Positions 8,166-16,959 of a stretch of DNA of 47,532 nucleotides are shown in pieces; positions within the stretch are counted from its first letter, which is position 1, and each line of letters begins with the position of its first letter. The position numbers and the translations under genes were made by a program. The notes beneath the pieces are model-generated. The model did not search any database. It was not told the DNA's origin and saw only the letters and a program-made list of their open reading frames with translations. The stretch comes from RGIG8745 sp964554265. Its GTDB lineage: Bacteria; Bacteroidota; Bacteroidia; Bacteroidales; Bacteroidaceae. Location: positions 1 to 47,532 of the forward strand of contig CAZKOB010000013.1 of the NCBI GenBank assembly GCA_964554265.1, in the 5' to 3' direction.

Positions 8166-10372
8166 TATTTTCCCAGTTCAAGTTGGTCCTTGACCAATGT
8201 ATAATAGTATCCATTCTTGGCTATAAGTTCTGTATGCGTACCGCTTTCCACGATACGTCCATGCCTCATTACGATGATGCAGTCTGCATTCTTCACTGTA
8301 CTCAATCTGTGTGCAGCGACCACCACAGTCCTGCCCTTGTAGAACTCATGCAGGTTATTCATGATGGTACGCTCGTTCGTAGCATCCAGAGAGTTGGTTG
8401 CCTCGTCAAAAAATATATATTCCGGATTTTTGTAGACAGCACGCGCTATGAGCAGTCTCTGCCTCTGTCCTTGGCTGATGCCTGTACCTTCCATACCAAT
8501 CCTTGTATTGTATCCCAATGGCATATCCGAAATGAACTCGTCCGCATTTGCGACTGTTGCAGCGTGATATAGTTGTTCTGTGTCTATATCATCCGCATCC
8601 AGCGCAATGTTCCGTGCTATCGTGTCGGAGAATATGAAGCTCTCTTGCATGACGCTCCCAGTCTTGCTCCTCCACAAGTGTGGGTTTATCGCGTCAAGGC
8701 TGATATTTCCAATCTTGACACGTCCGCTGTCTGGCTGATAGAAGCCCTGCATGATCTTGATGAGTGTGGTTTTTCCGCTGCCGCTCTCGCCAACGATTGC
8801 CGTCACCTTGTGCTCCGGAATGACGAGGCTGACATCGTTTAGTGCATAGTTTCGCCCCGATCCGTCGTAACTGAATTTCAGGTGTTCGATGCGGATGGTC
8901 TTGTCGTTTGGCAGGACTGAGGTCTTGCTAGAAATCCCCTTCTCTTCGTCATCTTGGGAATGTATCTCATTCAGGCGCTCAAGGCTTATCCTTGCGTCCT
9001 GCAATGCCCGGGCAAATCCTATGAAGTCTCCGACAGGCGCCGACATCTGTCCTATGATATAGGTCAGCGACATCATCATACCGAGTGTCATCTGTCCTTC
9101 CACGACTGCGCGTGCGGCAATGAAGGAGATTATAATGTGGGTGGACTGTGTGAAGAACACTGTTCCTGCCTGCTGTATCTGCCCGATGGTAAGTCCGCGG
9201 ACACCTATCTTGAAGAGGCTGATTTGGACATGCTCCCATTCCCACCGTTTCTGTTTCTCGCAGTTGTTCAGCTTGATGTCCTGCATACCCTGTATCAATT
9301 GGATGATCTTGTTCTGCTCTGTTGCTGACTGGTTGAAGCGTTTTATGTCAAGTTCTTTCCGATATTTCATGAAATATAGTATCCATGCCACATACAGGGA
9401 ATTGCCGGCAAGGAAGATTAGCAGTATTCTGAGGTTGTAATGAGCAAGAATTCCAGTAAAGATGACGAAATTAGCAGCGGAGAAGATCATGCTGATTGAG
9501 TTTCCCATCAGGAAACCCTTAATTCGTCCGTGGTCACCTATGCGTTGCATGATGTCTCCGGTACGTTTCGTGTCAAAGAAGTGCAGGGGCATGTTCATCA
9601 GCTTGATTAGGAAGTCGGATATGAGCGAAATGTCTATTCTGGAATTGACATGCAAGAGTATCCACCCCTGAATATATCCTACACCGAGCTGCGTCAAGAA
9701 AAGCACAAGCTGGGCTATGAGTATCAATGTTATCAGGCTGAGGTTTCTTTCCCCTATGCCTCGGTCGACCATCGCCTGAGTTAGGAAAGGAAAAGCGATC
9801 TGTAGGAGGCTTCCGGTGAGCATGCCGAGTAGTAACTGTATGAACTGTCCTTTATACGGAAGCAGATATTTAAGGAAAAAAGAGAGGCTGTGTTTGTTCG
9901 TCTCTAGTTCATCACCACATGTCCCGAAGTTGGCATTTGGCTCCAGTAGCAATGCGGTTCCACATTCACGGTTTTCAGATTTTGTACTCAGCCAACATTT
10001 CAGAAACTCCTCTTTTGTATAGCAAAGGCGCTGGGACGCAGGGTCTGAGATGTAGATTTTGTATTTGTTTTTATGCTTCTTTATTCTATAGCAGACAACG
10101 AAGTGGTTTTGATTCCAATGAAGAATACATGGTAACGGCATGTCTTCTGCTAACTGTTTGAATGAAATACATACACCATTGGTTCGAAAGCCAATATATT
10201 CCGCTGCATCACTGATGCCAAGCATGGAGACTCCGTTTCTGGATATACAGCAATGTTTGCGCAACATTTCGGCAGAATACTCCTTCCCATAAAATTTTGC
10301 CACCATACGCAGTGATGCTGGACCACAATCTAATGCATCATATTGGTGGTAATGAGGAAATGGCTTTAACAT
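8165..10372 (-). CDS. Peptidase-containing ABC transporter (C39 double-glycine exporter)
   Basis: 735 aa, full length for a PCAT. Residues 1-130 form a C39 cysteine peptidase with Cys16 (DALDCGPASL), His90 (NQNHFVVCY) and Asp110 (SDPAS). A six-helix membrane domain follows (about 165-460), then a nucleotide-binding domain: Walker A GESGSGKTT with Lys534, signature ISQGQRQR, Walker B FFDEATNSLD with Asp656/Glu657, and H-loop His688. By family function it cleaves a leader after Gly-Gly and pumps the core peptide across the inner membrane. The only GG-leader peptide I see in the window is the precursor at 16597-16785, which is therefore the expected substrate. It is coupled to the HlyD-like partner downstream. 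Confidence 0.95.
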   Translation of the reverse strand: MLKPFPHYHQYDALDCGPASLRMVAKFYGKEYSAEMLRKHCCISRNGVSMLGISDAAEYIGFRTNGVCISFKQLAEDMPLPCILHWNQNHFVVCYRIKKHKNKYKIYISDPASQRLCYTKEEFLKCWLSTKSENRECGTALLLEPNANFGTCGDELETNKHSLSFFLKYLLPYKGQFIQLLLGMLTGSLLQIAFPFLTQAMVDRGIGERNLSLITLILIAQLVLFLTQLGVGYIQGWILLHVNSRIDISLISDFLIKLMNMPLHFFDTKRTGDIMQRIGDHGRIKGFLMGNSISMIFSAANFVIFTGILAHYNLRILLIFLAGNSLYVAWILYFMKYRKELDIKRFNQSATEQNKIIQLIQGMQDIKLNNCEKQKRWEWEHVQISLFKIGVRGLTIGQIQQAGTVFFTQSTHIIISFIAARAVVEGQMTLGMMMSLTYIIGQMSAPVGDFIGFARALQDARISLERLNEIHSQDDEEKGISSKTSVLPNDKTIRIEHLKFSYDGSGRNYALNDVSLVIPEHKVTAIVGESGSGKTTLIKIMQGFYQPDSGRVKIGNISLDAINPHLWRSKTGSVMQESFIFSDTIARNIALDADDIDTEQLYHAATVANADEFISDMPLGYNTRIGMEGTGISQGQRQRLLIARAVYKNPEYIFFDEATNSLDATNERTIMNNLHEFYKGRTVVVAAHRLSTVKNADCIIVMRHGRIVESGTHTELIAKNGYYYTLVKDQLELGK

Positions 10373-10525
10373 GATTTTTGTTTTTTATAAAAATAGAACT
10401 TTTCTTCATTTATTTACATTATGGTTATACATATGTATAGATAGATTGTTGGCAGATTTATAAGGGTGAAATAACTTTATTTTATAATAAGAAAATTTCT
10501 TCAACTCTGAGAATAGATGTAATTC
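10373..10525. other. AT-rich 153-bp spacer inside the RiPP locus
   Basis: Very AT-rich with no reading frame. The minus strand has TAAATCTG (10460-10453), one mismatch from a -7 box, which could start a separate transcript for the exporter-glf half of the locus. No good -33 element accompanies it. Confidence 0.3.
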
Positions 10526-11296
10526 TTATTTTAAGTTCATACGATGTTTTATTTCTTCAGCAGAAGATAAACTGGTAATATCTTTTTCATAAAAAGAATA
10601 AAGTTTTTGTTGTAGAGAATTATGAGTACCGTTCATATCTCTTGGATGCGAAAGATGAAATAAATTGCCTTTGACACATTTAATTCTATAATTTAGATTC
10701 ATCCAGCGTTCATAACGTTCCCAGTCTTCCGGTCCCCATCCATAAAATTTAAGATTCTCCATACCTGCGTCAATGTATTTTCTCTTATTCGCAATAAAAG
10801 CTCCTCCCTTCATTCCATATCCATAGGGGGATATCATCATATCGCTTGTTTCTTCTAGAAAATTCAAGTCTTCACTATATAGAAAAATCTGACGGATAAT
10901 TTTAGTGGTGTCAAGAAACATACCGTCATATGGAAAAACTATATCATATTTATTGGTGCGTAAAAGTTCCACTGCTTTTCTTACTTGTTTTATTGGAAAT
11001 ATAACATCAGCATCCCAGATTGCTAAGAATTCAGTTTCTGTTTGAGCGACCATCATATTAATATATTTCGTCCGATAAAACACAGGGTCTTTATCTTTAA
11101 TAAAATTATATTTGACGGATTTCGGCAAGATGGTTTTTAATAAGTTGTTATCATATTCGGAAGCTTCTGTTATAATAATATTAAGTTTGAAGTTGTTCAT
11201 TAAATATTTAATGACAATGTGTAAATTTTCCAATCTTGTAATGGAATCAATTCTTACAGGTATCAATACTGTAAGGTCTTTCATGTCATATTTCAT
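10526..11296 (-). CDS. GT-A glycosyltransferase (galactosyltransferase-like)
   Basis: 256 aa. It begins LTVLIPVRIDS, contains WDADV (Asp95/Asp97, the DxD metal site) and FYGWGPEDWERYERW (about 184-198), the WGxEDxE acceptor/catalytic motif of the galactosyltransferase C-terminal region. No signal or membrane segment is visible. The gene overlaps the upstream LanC-like gene by 4 nt, so it is coupled to it. It is strongly AT-rich, like that neighbour and unlike the barrel gene. I infer that it glycosylates the RiPP core; the donor could be UDP-Gal, UDP-xylose or another UDP-sugar. A role in capsule synthesis is the alternative but no other polysaccharide genes are present. Confidence 0.85.
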   Translation of the reverse strand: MKYDMKDLTVLIPVRIDSITRLENLHIVIKYLMNNFKLNIIITEASEYDNNLLKTILPKSVKYNFIKDKDPVFYRTKYINMMVAQTETEFLAIWDADVIFPIKQVRKAVELLRTNKYDIVFPYDGMFLDTTKIIRQIFLYSEDLNFLEETSDMMISPYGYGMKGGAFIANKRKYIDAGMENLKFYGWGPEDWERYERWMNLNYRIKCVKGNLFHLSHPRDMNGTHNSLQQKLYSFYEKDITSLSSAEEIKHRMNLK

Positions 11297-12366
11297 AAAC
11301 TTTTGTTGCTTAAATGATTAATAAATAATTTTATACCACAATATCCGTCTATTGAATAATGTCTTTTCAGTAGTTCCTTGTCATATTCCAACCTGTTCCA
11401 AAATGAGGAGTTGATTATTCTTTGTTTTATGTAATGAGAGTCTAAATTTATATTTCTTGTATTGTTTATTTTGTTGTACATGTTGATCAATAGCCAAATA
11501 GCAATAATTCCGTTAACAGGGAATATGTTTTTATCCAATATTTCCTTTGTGAAAATATATTTTAAATCCAAGTCTCTTGCCAATCTTGATGAAAATTGTA
11601 ACCAATCTTTATCTCCTGTTACATGATGCACAATGGATGTTGCAACCATTAAAGTAAGTCGGTTGGATTGCAACACAGGAGTTTGTGAGAATAGGAAATA
11701 TTTCATTTCTTCAAGAATATGAAGTATTCGTTCCCTTTCAATTCCTAATTTATATATTTCGGTTAATAGATATAGATATATACAAATATCATATTTTAAG
11801 CTAAAAGGGTATGGTTCATTATAAAAGGTATCGCTTCTTTTTATATATATACTGTTGAATAAGTCTATAATACATTTTTCCAGTATAAGTTTTAATGATA
11901 TGGATGTAATTTCTTTATATCTACATAAAAAATATATGAGTATATCTAACAAATAGTTGTTGTATATACAAGGCTGATTACTTTCCTGTATTAGACACAT
12001 TTGTTGGTATATGTATATGTCAATATCTTTTAATATTTCGTTTATATTACCTTCTACATACTTCTTTTTTATTAGATAAGAGATACCTAAACCGATACCT
12101 GTGATTCCTGTTTCAATGTCTATCTTTTTGTTTTCATGGATTTCCTTAAGAACTTTTTTAAGTATATTGTCGCCAATTTTTATGTATTGGAGATTGCTAT
12201 TTTCATTCCCTATAACATAAAAGAATATGCAGACTCCCATATCGCCTTTTAATAGGCTTGAATATTCAATTTGTTGGAGTGCTGTGAATATTTTTTTTTC
12301 CAATTTTGATGTTAGCATATAATGTTTTTTTTTATTGCTCAATATGTAGTAATACGGTTTGTTCAC
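11293..12366 (-). CDS. LanC-like alpha-toroid protein, probably not a zinc cyclase
   Basis: 357 aa, all-helical with Gly-rich loops: LKGDMGVCIFFY (39-50), TGITGIGLGISYL (86-98), and SIDGYCGIKLF near the end. These resemble the inner-helix repeats of lanthionine cyclases. The WCxG/CHG zinc ligand motifs of active LanC are not apparent, and no LanB or LanM dehydratase is present in the window, so lanthionine formation is unlikely. The domain matches the C-terminal half of the 5973-7427 fusion protein. The gene overlaps the barrel gene by 4 nt upstream and GT2 by 4 nt downstream. It is AT-rich, about 30% GC by eye. A scaffold role in peptide binding for the radical SAM enzyme or glycosyltransferases is my inference. 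Confidence 0.75.
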   Translation of the reverse strand: MNKPYYYILSNKKKHYMLTSKLEKKIFTALQQIEYSSLLKGDMGVCIFFYVIGNENSNLQYIKIGDNILKKVLKEIHENKKIDIETGITGIGLGISYLIKKKYVEGNINEILKDIDIYIYQQMCLIQESNQPCIYNNYLLDILIYFLCRYKEITSISLKLILEKCIIDLFNSIYIKRSDTFYNEPYPFSLKYDICIYLYLLTEIYKLGIERERILHILEEMKYFLFSQTPVLQSNRLTLMVATSIVHHVTGDKDWLQFSSRLARDLDLKYIFTKEILDKNIFPVNGIIAIWLLINMYNKINNTRNINLDSHYIKQRIINSSFWNRLEYDKELLKRHYSIDGYCGIKLFINHLSNKSL

Positions 12367-15263
12367 TTCTTTTTCGGCTTCTTGTTGAACTTGTACACGG
12401 CATGCAGGAGGACATACCGGGATAGAATGTTCGTATAAGTCTCAAAACGTCCCTGTGCATTGACAGTACGGACCACATTGTCCATCCTGCCAAGTATGTC
12501 GAATCCGTCAACCATCCATGTGAGCCTGCCTTTCAACATCGTGAATGAGAGCCTTGCATTCCATATCAGGTTGTCCGTGTTCATCGAACTTCCCTCATAG
12601 CCTCTTCTTGAGAACATTGTCAGGTCTGTAGACAGCTGCAGATGATATGGTAGATTGATGGTGGCAACCGCCCCATAGCTGAAGTTCACGGCATTGATCC
12701 GTTCAAAGTCCCTGCGGCCACTGTTGGAACTCTGCCATGTGCCATCGGCCTTGATTCCGACAAGTGATCCGCTCGCTGTCTTGTAGTTTAGCTTCAGCAT
12801 CTCTTTGAGCAGTACCGTATGGACGGAACTTCCGACTGTGGCATAGTTTCCTGTCGCGCCCTCGCCTATGAGATCCACACTGTTTTGGTATTCCCCTCTT
12901 GTCTTCGTCGTGAGCGTCAGTCTGCGCATCTTGTCCAATGGGGTATCATAGTCGAAAGATACAGCTGCCGCCCAGTTCCCATCCACGTTCTCTGCACGGT
13001 AGGTACGGACACCGGTCGTGCTGTCGTAACTGTATCCCATTGCAATGGCATTGTCGGTACAGCGATATTCCATACGGAGCGACGCCATCGTCTGCCTCTG
13101 CCTGTCGCTCTTCCGGATAAGCCCGGTCAGCTCATAGCCAGTTTGGTTCTTCAGGCTGGGGTTTCCAATACGTATGTTCATCGGGTCGGTACTGTCGGTG
13201 ACATCGATCATATTGACGAGGTCGGGAGTCTTCGTCTGCATGTTGAACATCAGCTGAGAAGTGACGGAATGGTCGTTGTTGCTCCAGTTCATGAGCCAGA
13301 ACGGTGCAGTCAGCTTCATGGTATTCCTGACAACTGTCGTGTCCATGCAGCCCCTCTGATAGTCCAGACGCTGCCGCGTAGGTGTGACGAACAGCCGGGC
13401 ATAGATATAGAGACTACCCTTCTCGTAACTTCTTCTCCATTCGACAGCTGGGACGATGTTGTGCGCCCCCTCATCATAGACGCTGTTGTAGCTGTTCGCC
13501 CTGTCTATTGTGCGCTCATACTCTGCTACGGAAGGGAGGATGCCGATGGCCGTGCCTCCACTGTTTGGAAGGCTGTCGAGCAGAAACAGCGACGAATTTT
13601 TAGTCCGGTGCTGGTGCTCATGTCCATAGCCCAGCGCAAGGCTTGTCGTTTGGCTCAGGCGGTAATGGTAGGTGGCGAATACCTTGTAAGAAAGCTGGCG
13701 GTTGGGGCGGTTCCTGAAATGCTGGTCACCCGATGCAGCCGTTTGGCCGCTGCTTCCATAGTTGATGACATAGCGGTTGAAGAAGTCGTCCTTTCCGCTT
13801 TCACCAGATATGCCGGCAGAGATGTCCACATGGTCGCTGCTCCCCCTGAACTTGACAGTAGCATCCGCAGTAAGGCTTCCCCTGAAACTGTGCCCCTTTC
13901 CGAGGGTCTGCTTGCGGTTGCGGTTGATGACGACTTTCCTGACAGAATCCGGCATGTCCGGTGAATACAGGTTTTCCAAAAGAGCGCGGTCAACACCGCG
14001 CTGCATTGCGGAGAAGGCTGCGTCCACGGACAGTCCATCCCGGTTGTAGCTGCTGTAGCTGACGGCCGGTTCCAGATGTATGTATGTTTGCTTCATCATC
14101 AGGTCGATGTAGTGCGAGGTCTTCAGGCTCAGATTCCTGTTCCCGGCCGTTGTCCTTGAATATTCATAGGTGTTGTTTTGTGGCAGGAAGTTGATTCTGT
14201 CCACATCTGTTTTCAGGTTCTGGTCACTGTGGGCCACCTCCACATTTCCGCTGACTTCAAACCGGCCTTTCCTGTCGCTTACGGAATAGTCCGCCCCGGC
14301 CTGCAGGTCTCTGTTTTCTCCCTTCTCCATCTGCTCAGGGCTCCAGTTCGTGTCCTGCCCCGGCTTCCGCCTGTCACTGAGGTTGTTGGCATTCCCATAG
14401 AAGGCCAGACGAGAAGCATCCGTGTAACGCATGGCGAAAAGACGGGCGAGGCCCCTGTCTCCGGTTCCGTAGCCGGCTTCCGCGTTTGCCACCGTCCCGA
14501 CCGCATATTCCTTTTTCAGACGTACATCCATTACATAGCGCCTGTCCTCCTCCTTCTTCTCACCGAGGAACTCGCTCTTCTTTCCGTACTTGTCATAGAC
14601 TTCGACCTGCTTCACGGTATATCCGGGCAGGTTTTCAAGCATGACTTCCGGATTCCCCCGGAAGAAGTCCTTTCCGTTGAGCAGCAGGCTTTCCACGAAC
14701 TGTCCGTTGTGGTATATGCGTCCGTCGCTCCTTATCTCAACACCCGGAAGCTGGCGCACCAATGCGTCGAGCATCGAGCCTTCTGCCAGCAGAAAGGCAT
14801 CCGCATTGTAGACGACGGTGTCCCCTCGGTTATAGAATTTCACTTTGCTGGCAACAATATCCACTTCCTTTATCATAATGGGATTCTCTCGCAAACCTAT
14901 GGGAGGTATCTCACGGATGAACTCTCTCCTGCCGACATCTCCTATGGTATATTCCACGCAGGTCGTCTTGTAGCCCATGAAGCTCACCCGGAAAATATAG
15001 GTGGCATTCTGCTTTGGGACGGTGAAGGAGAAGTTGGAGCTGTAGCCTTCCTGCCCATTCTTTACCCAGTGGTTGTTGGGGGATTGCGAAGCCAGAATAG
15101 TACTGTCGCCGGAAAGCAACTGGACGGTAGCCCCGGGAAGGTCCTTCCGGGTTTGGGAATCAATGATTCTACCCTTCAACTGGAGGGATTCCTTTGCCTT
15201 GTCTTGGCCACGTACAATAGCCAGCCCCATAAGGAAGAATGCAAGTAACACAGAATATCTCAT
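12363..15263 (-). CDS. Outer-membrane beta-barrel protein with carboxypeptidase-like and plug-like N-terminus
   Basis: 966 aa. A signal peptide (about 1-19) is followed by a carboxypeptidase-regulatory-like Ig fold (LQLKGRIIDSQTRKDLPGATVQLL, residues ~28-110), a TonB-plug-like section (VVYNADAF, LDALVRQLPGVEI, LLLNGKDFF) and a long beta-barrel ending in VLLHAVYKFNKKPKKK. This architecture matches the Bacteroidetes OMP_b-brl_3/TonB-receptor-like group. In this setting it could carry the finished peptide across the outer membrane, or act as receptor or immunity barrel; none can be decided here. It is coupled by 4-nt overlaps to the rSAM gene before it and the LanC-like gene after it, yet is much GC-richer (about 50%) than both, a sign of mosaic assembly. 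Confidence 0.85.
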   Translation of the reverse strand: MRYSVLLAFFLMGLAIVRGQDKAKESLQLKGRIIDSQTRKDLPGATVQLLSGDSTILASQSPNNHWVKNGQEGYSSNFSFTVPKQNATYIFRVSFMGYKTTCVEYTIGDVGRREFIREIPPIGLRENPIMIKEVDIVASKVKFYNRGDTVVYNADAFLLAEGSMLDALVRQLPGVEIRSDGRIYHNGQFVESLLLNGKDFFRGNPEVMLENLPGYTVKQVEVYDKYGKKSEFLGEKKEEDRRYVMDVRLKKEYAVGTVANAEAGYGTGDRGLARLFAMRYTDASRLAFYGNANNLSDRRKPGQDTNWSPEQMEKGENRDLQAGADYSVSDRKGRFEVSGNVEVAHSDQNLKTDVDRINFLPQNNTYEYSRTTAGNRNLSLKTSHYIDLMMKQTYIHLEPAVSYSSYNRDGLSVDAAFSAMQRGVDRALLENLYSPDMPDSVRKVVINRNRKQTLGKGHSFRGSLTADATVKFRGSSDHVDISAGISGESGKDDFFNRYVINYGSSGQTAASGDQHFRNRPNRQLSYKVFATYHYRLSQTTSLALGYGHEHQHRTKNSSLFLLDSLPNSGGTAIGILPSVAEYERTIDRANSYNSVYDEGAHNIVPAVEWRRSYEKGSLYIYARLFVTPTRQRLDYQRGCMDTTVVRNTMKLTAPFWLMNWSNNDHSVTSQLMFNMQTKTPDLVNMIDVTDSTDPMNIRIGNPSLKNQTGYELTGLIRKSDRQRQTMASLRMEYRCTDNAIAMGYSYDSTTGVRTYRAENVDGNWAAAVSFDYDTPLDKMRRLTLTTKTRGEYQNSVDLIGEGATGNYATVGSSVHTVLLKEMLKLNYKTASGSLVGIKADGTWQSSNSGRRDFERINAVNFSYGAVATINLPYHLQLSTDLTMFSRRGYEGSSMNTDNLIWNARLSFTMLKGRLTWMVDGFDILGRMDNVVRTVNAQGRFETYTNILSRYVLLHAVYKFNKKPKKK

Positions 15264-16537
15264 AAATTATTCTTCTGTTTAATTTTATAGTGGCTGTAAA
15301 GAAAACTTTTCAGATTCTTTTTTACTAAAGGACAAACTTCAATTGTCTTGTCTTCATAATCGCGCTTTATTCGTTGATAAGGACATCCACCATCACATAT
15401 AGGCAAGAGTGCACAGTCTTTGCATTCTTTATCGTCAAAAGGGTCTGAGGCTACTAAATATTTTAAAAGTAATGATTCGTTGGTAATTCTTCCATCCAAA
15501 TAACCATAGATCATATCCTTATTTCCTACATCATTCCAGCATTTATATAATTCACCTTCTGGCCCGATAACTATAGAGTTCGGGTTGCGTACACTACATC
15601 CTCTTCTATGTGTAGGATAAAAGTTTGAGAATATTAAACCATATTTTTGAAATAAATTCATGATGTAATCATATTGCTCTGCCGAATTCATAACACATTT
15701 GTTACTATTATTAATATTATCAACAAATGCAGGAGATAGGAGTACACCTGAAAATTCTTCTGTGCTAAAAAACTTATATAGCTGAATAAGGTTTTCTTCA
15801 TTTGTTTTGTCTATATTTATTCTTACGCTTAAACGGATTTGTGGACAAAGGACACGCACTCTCCTTATATTATTAATAATTTTTTCAAATGTAGGTTTGC
15901 CATTCTTTAAACATCTACGACTATCATGAACATCTGCTAAGCCGTCTATTGTTATCTGTATGGATTTTATCCTTAACTCATCTAATTTTTTTATGACATT
16001 GTCCGTTAACAAGTAGCCATTTGTAACAATACCGGCTTCATAATCTAATTTTAATTTAAGGATTTTATCTGTTAATGACACAATTCTGTTGAAGGCCAAT
16101 AATGGTTCTCCGCCAAACCATGCAACATTTATTTTGTTAATATTCTTGTAGTCCTTTATGAAGGCAATTAAATCTTTTTCGACCTCGTCGGTCATATATA
16201 TGTGTGCATGATTGTTCTCAAAACAATATGGACACGCAAAATTACAATCCAAAGTGGAATTTATAGTCAACATCAATTGTTGATTCGAAAAATTCTTCCA
16301 AGAAGAAATATATTTTAATTTTAAAAAGGTATCTCTGTCATCGTTTACAATAGCTTTTATGTCTATAAGCTGTTGAATAATGCTACTTTCTGGTAAATCT
16401 ACTTTCTGACCTGGAGTTAGATTGTTGATGCTATAATAAGTGTCTTCATCCAATTCTGCAAAAGAATTAGATGCTGAATTATATAGAAAGAAGTGTGTCC
16501 CTTCTTGAAATAGACTATTGTATTTTGACCAAATCAT
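15260..16537 (-). CDS. Radical SAM/SPASM peptide maturase
   Basis: 425 aa. The N-terminal ~80 residues (HFFLYNSASNSFAELDED) resemble the winged-helix peptide-recognition part of such maturases. The radical SAM core has Cys98-x3-Cys102-x2-Cys105 (DCNFACPYC) and the SAM-binding FGGEP at 141-145. The C-terminal SPASM domain has Cys314, Cys333 (GPEGELYKCW), Cys372, Cys375, Cys381, Cys385 and Cys402, enough for two auxiliary 4Fe-4S clusters. Relatives install thioether, C-C or epimerised bonds in RiPP precursors. The precursor gene lies 59 nt upstream and the barrel gene overlaps downstream. I believe it belongs to the Bacteroidales GG-type maturase group (TIGR04148-like), but did not search. Product chemistry cannot be read from sequence. 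Confidence 0.93.
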   Translation of the reverse strand: MIWSKYNSLFQEGTHFFLYNSASNSFAELDEDTYYSINNLTPGQKVDLPESSIIQQLIDIKAIVNDDRDTFLKLKYISSWKNFSNQQLMLTINSTLDCNFACPYCFENNHAHIYMTDEVEKDLIAFIKDYKNINKINVAWFGGEPLLAFNRIVSLTDKILKLKLDYEAGIVTNGYLLTDNVIKKLDELRIKSIQITIDGLADVHDSRRCLKNGKPTFEKIINNIRRVRVLCPQIRLSVRINIDKTNEENLIQLYKFFSTEEFSGVLLSPAFVDNINNSNKCVMNSAEQYDYIMNLFQKYGLIFSNFYPTHRRGCSVRNPNSIVIGPEGELYKCWNDVGNKDMIYGYLDGRITNESLLLKYLVASDPFDDKECKDCALLPICDGGCPYQRIKRDYEDKTIEVCPLVKKNLKSFLYSHYKIKQKNNL

Positions 16538-16596
16538 AATATTTCACTTTTTTGTTGGATACCAAGAGAAATCTTGGTATCCAACATTTGGATTAT

Positions 16597-16785
16597 TTAC
16601 CATGAATAGCATCCACATCTTATAGTGGTAGATGAATGACATGAAGGGCCATTACTGTAGTTGTCACAATGATTTCCTCTTAGAACTTCACAAGATGTCC
16701 CACCAAATAACATAGCCATTGATTTTGCATCCAGACGAATGTCGTCAATTGGACGTTCGATTAATTTAATCTTTCCGATTTTCAT
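16597..16785 (-). CDS. RiPP precursor peptide with double-glycine leader and five-Cys core
   Basis: 62 aa, AT-rich. The leader MKIGKIKLIERP...SMAMLFGG (residues 1-29) ends in Phe-Gly-Gly and has the hydrophobic spacing of Bacteroidales GG-type natural product precursors (TIGR04149-like). The predicted 33-residue core has cysteines at 32, 40, 49, 57 and 59, nine Ser/Thr residues and the C-terminus CGCYSW. It is the first gene before the radical SAM maturase, and a C39 exporter able to cleave after GG is encoded downstream. Five cysteines in the core is an odd number: two disulfides plus one modified Cys would be one solution, as in S-glycosylated sublancin; thioether cross-links by the radical SAM enzyme are another. 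No dehydratase is present. No close homologue is recognised. Confidence 0.88.
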   Translation of the reverse strand: MKIGKIKLIERPIDDIRLDAKSMAMLFGGTSCEVLRGNHCDNYSNGPSCHSSTTIRCGCYSW

Positions 16786-16959
16786 TTGTTTTCTTTTTTT
16801 GTGTTAATATTCCAGTCACTTCTTTTCTAATAATGGATTTTATCCACCTATTATCATTCTAAATACCGAAAAGTTATATTTAGAACTAATTATGAACATT
16901 GGTTTAATGAATTTTGATTTGCAAACATTTATAAGATTTTTATTAATTATATGTATTAT
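16786..16959. other. AT-rich leader/promoter region of the precursor gene
   Basis: 174 bp, very AT-rich, between the UDP-glucuronate decarboxylase stop and the precursor ATG. I found no exact TAnnTTTG promoter on the minus strand and no strong terminator, so both independent transcription and read-through from the upstream gene remain possible. Confidence 0.3.

Noticed and set aside
11293..12366. Calling the cluster a lanthipeptide locus because of LanC-like proteins
   Set aside because: No LanB, LanM or other dehydratase is present, and the LanC zinc motifs are not visible. Ser/Thr dehydration would have no enzyme in the window.
12819..13964. A 381-codon open frame on the plus strand, opposite the barrel gene
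   Set aside because: It is an antisense shadow of a well-supported outer-membrane protein; so is the 356-codon frame at 14178-15248.
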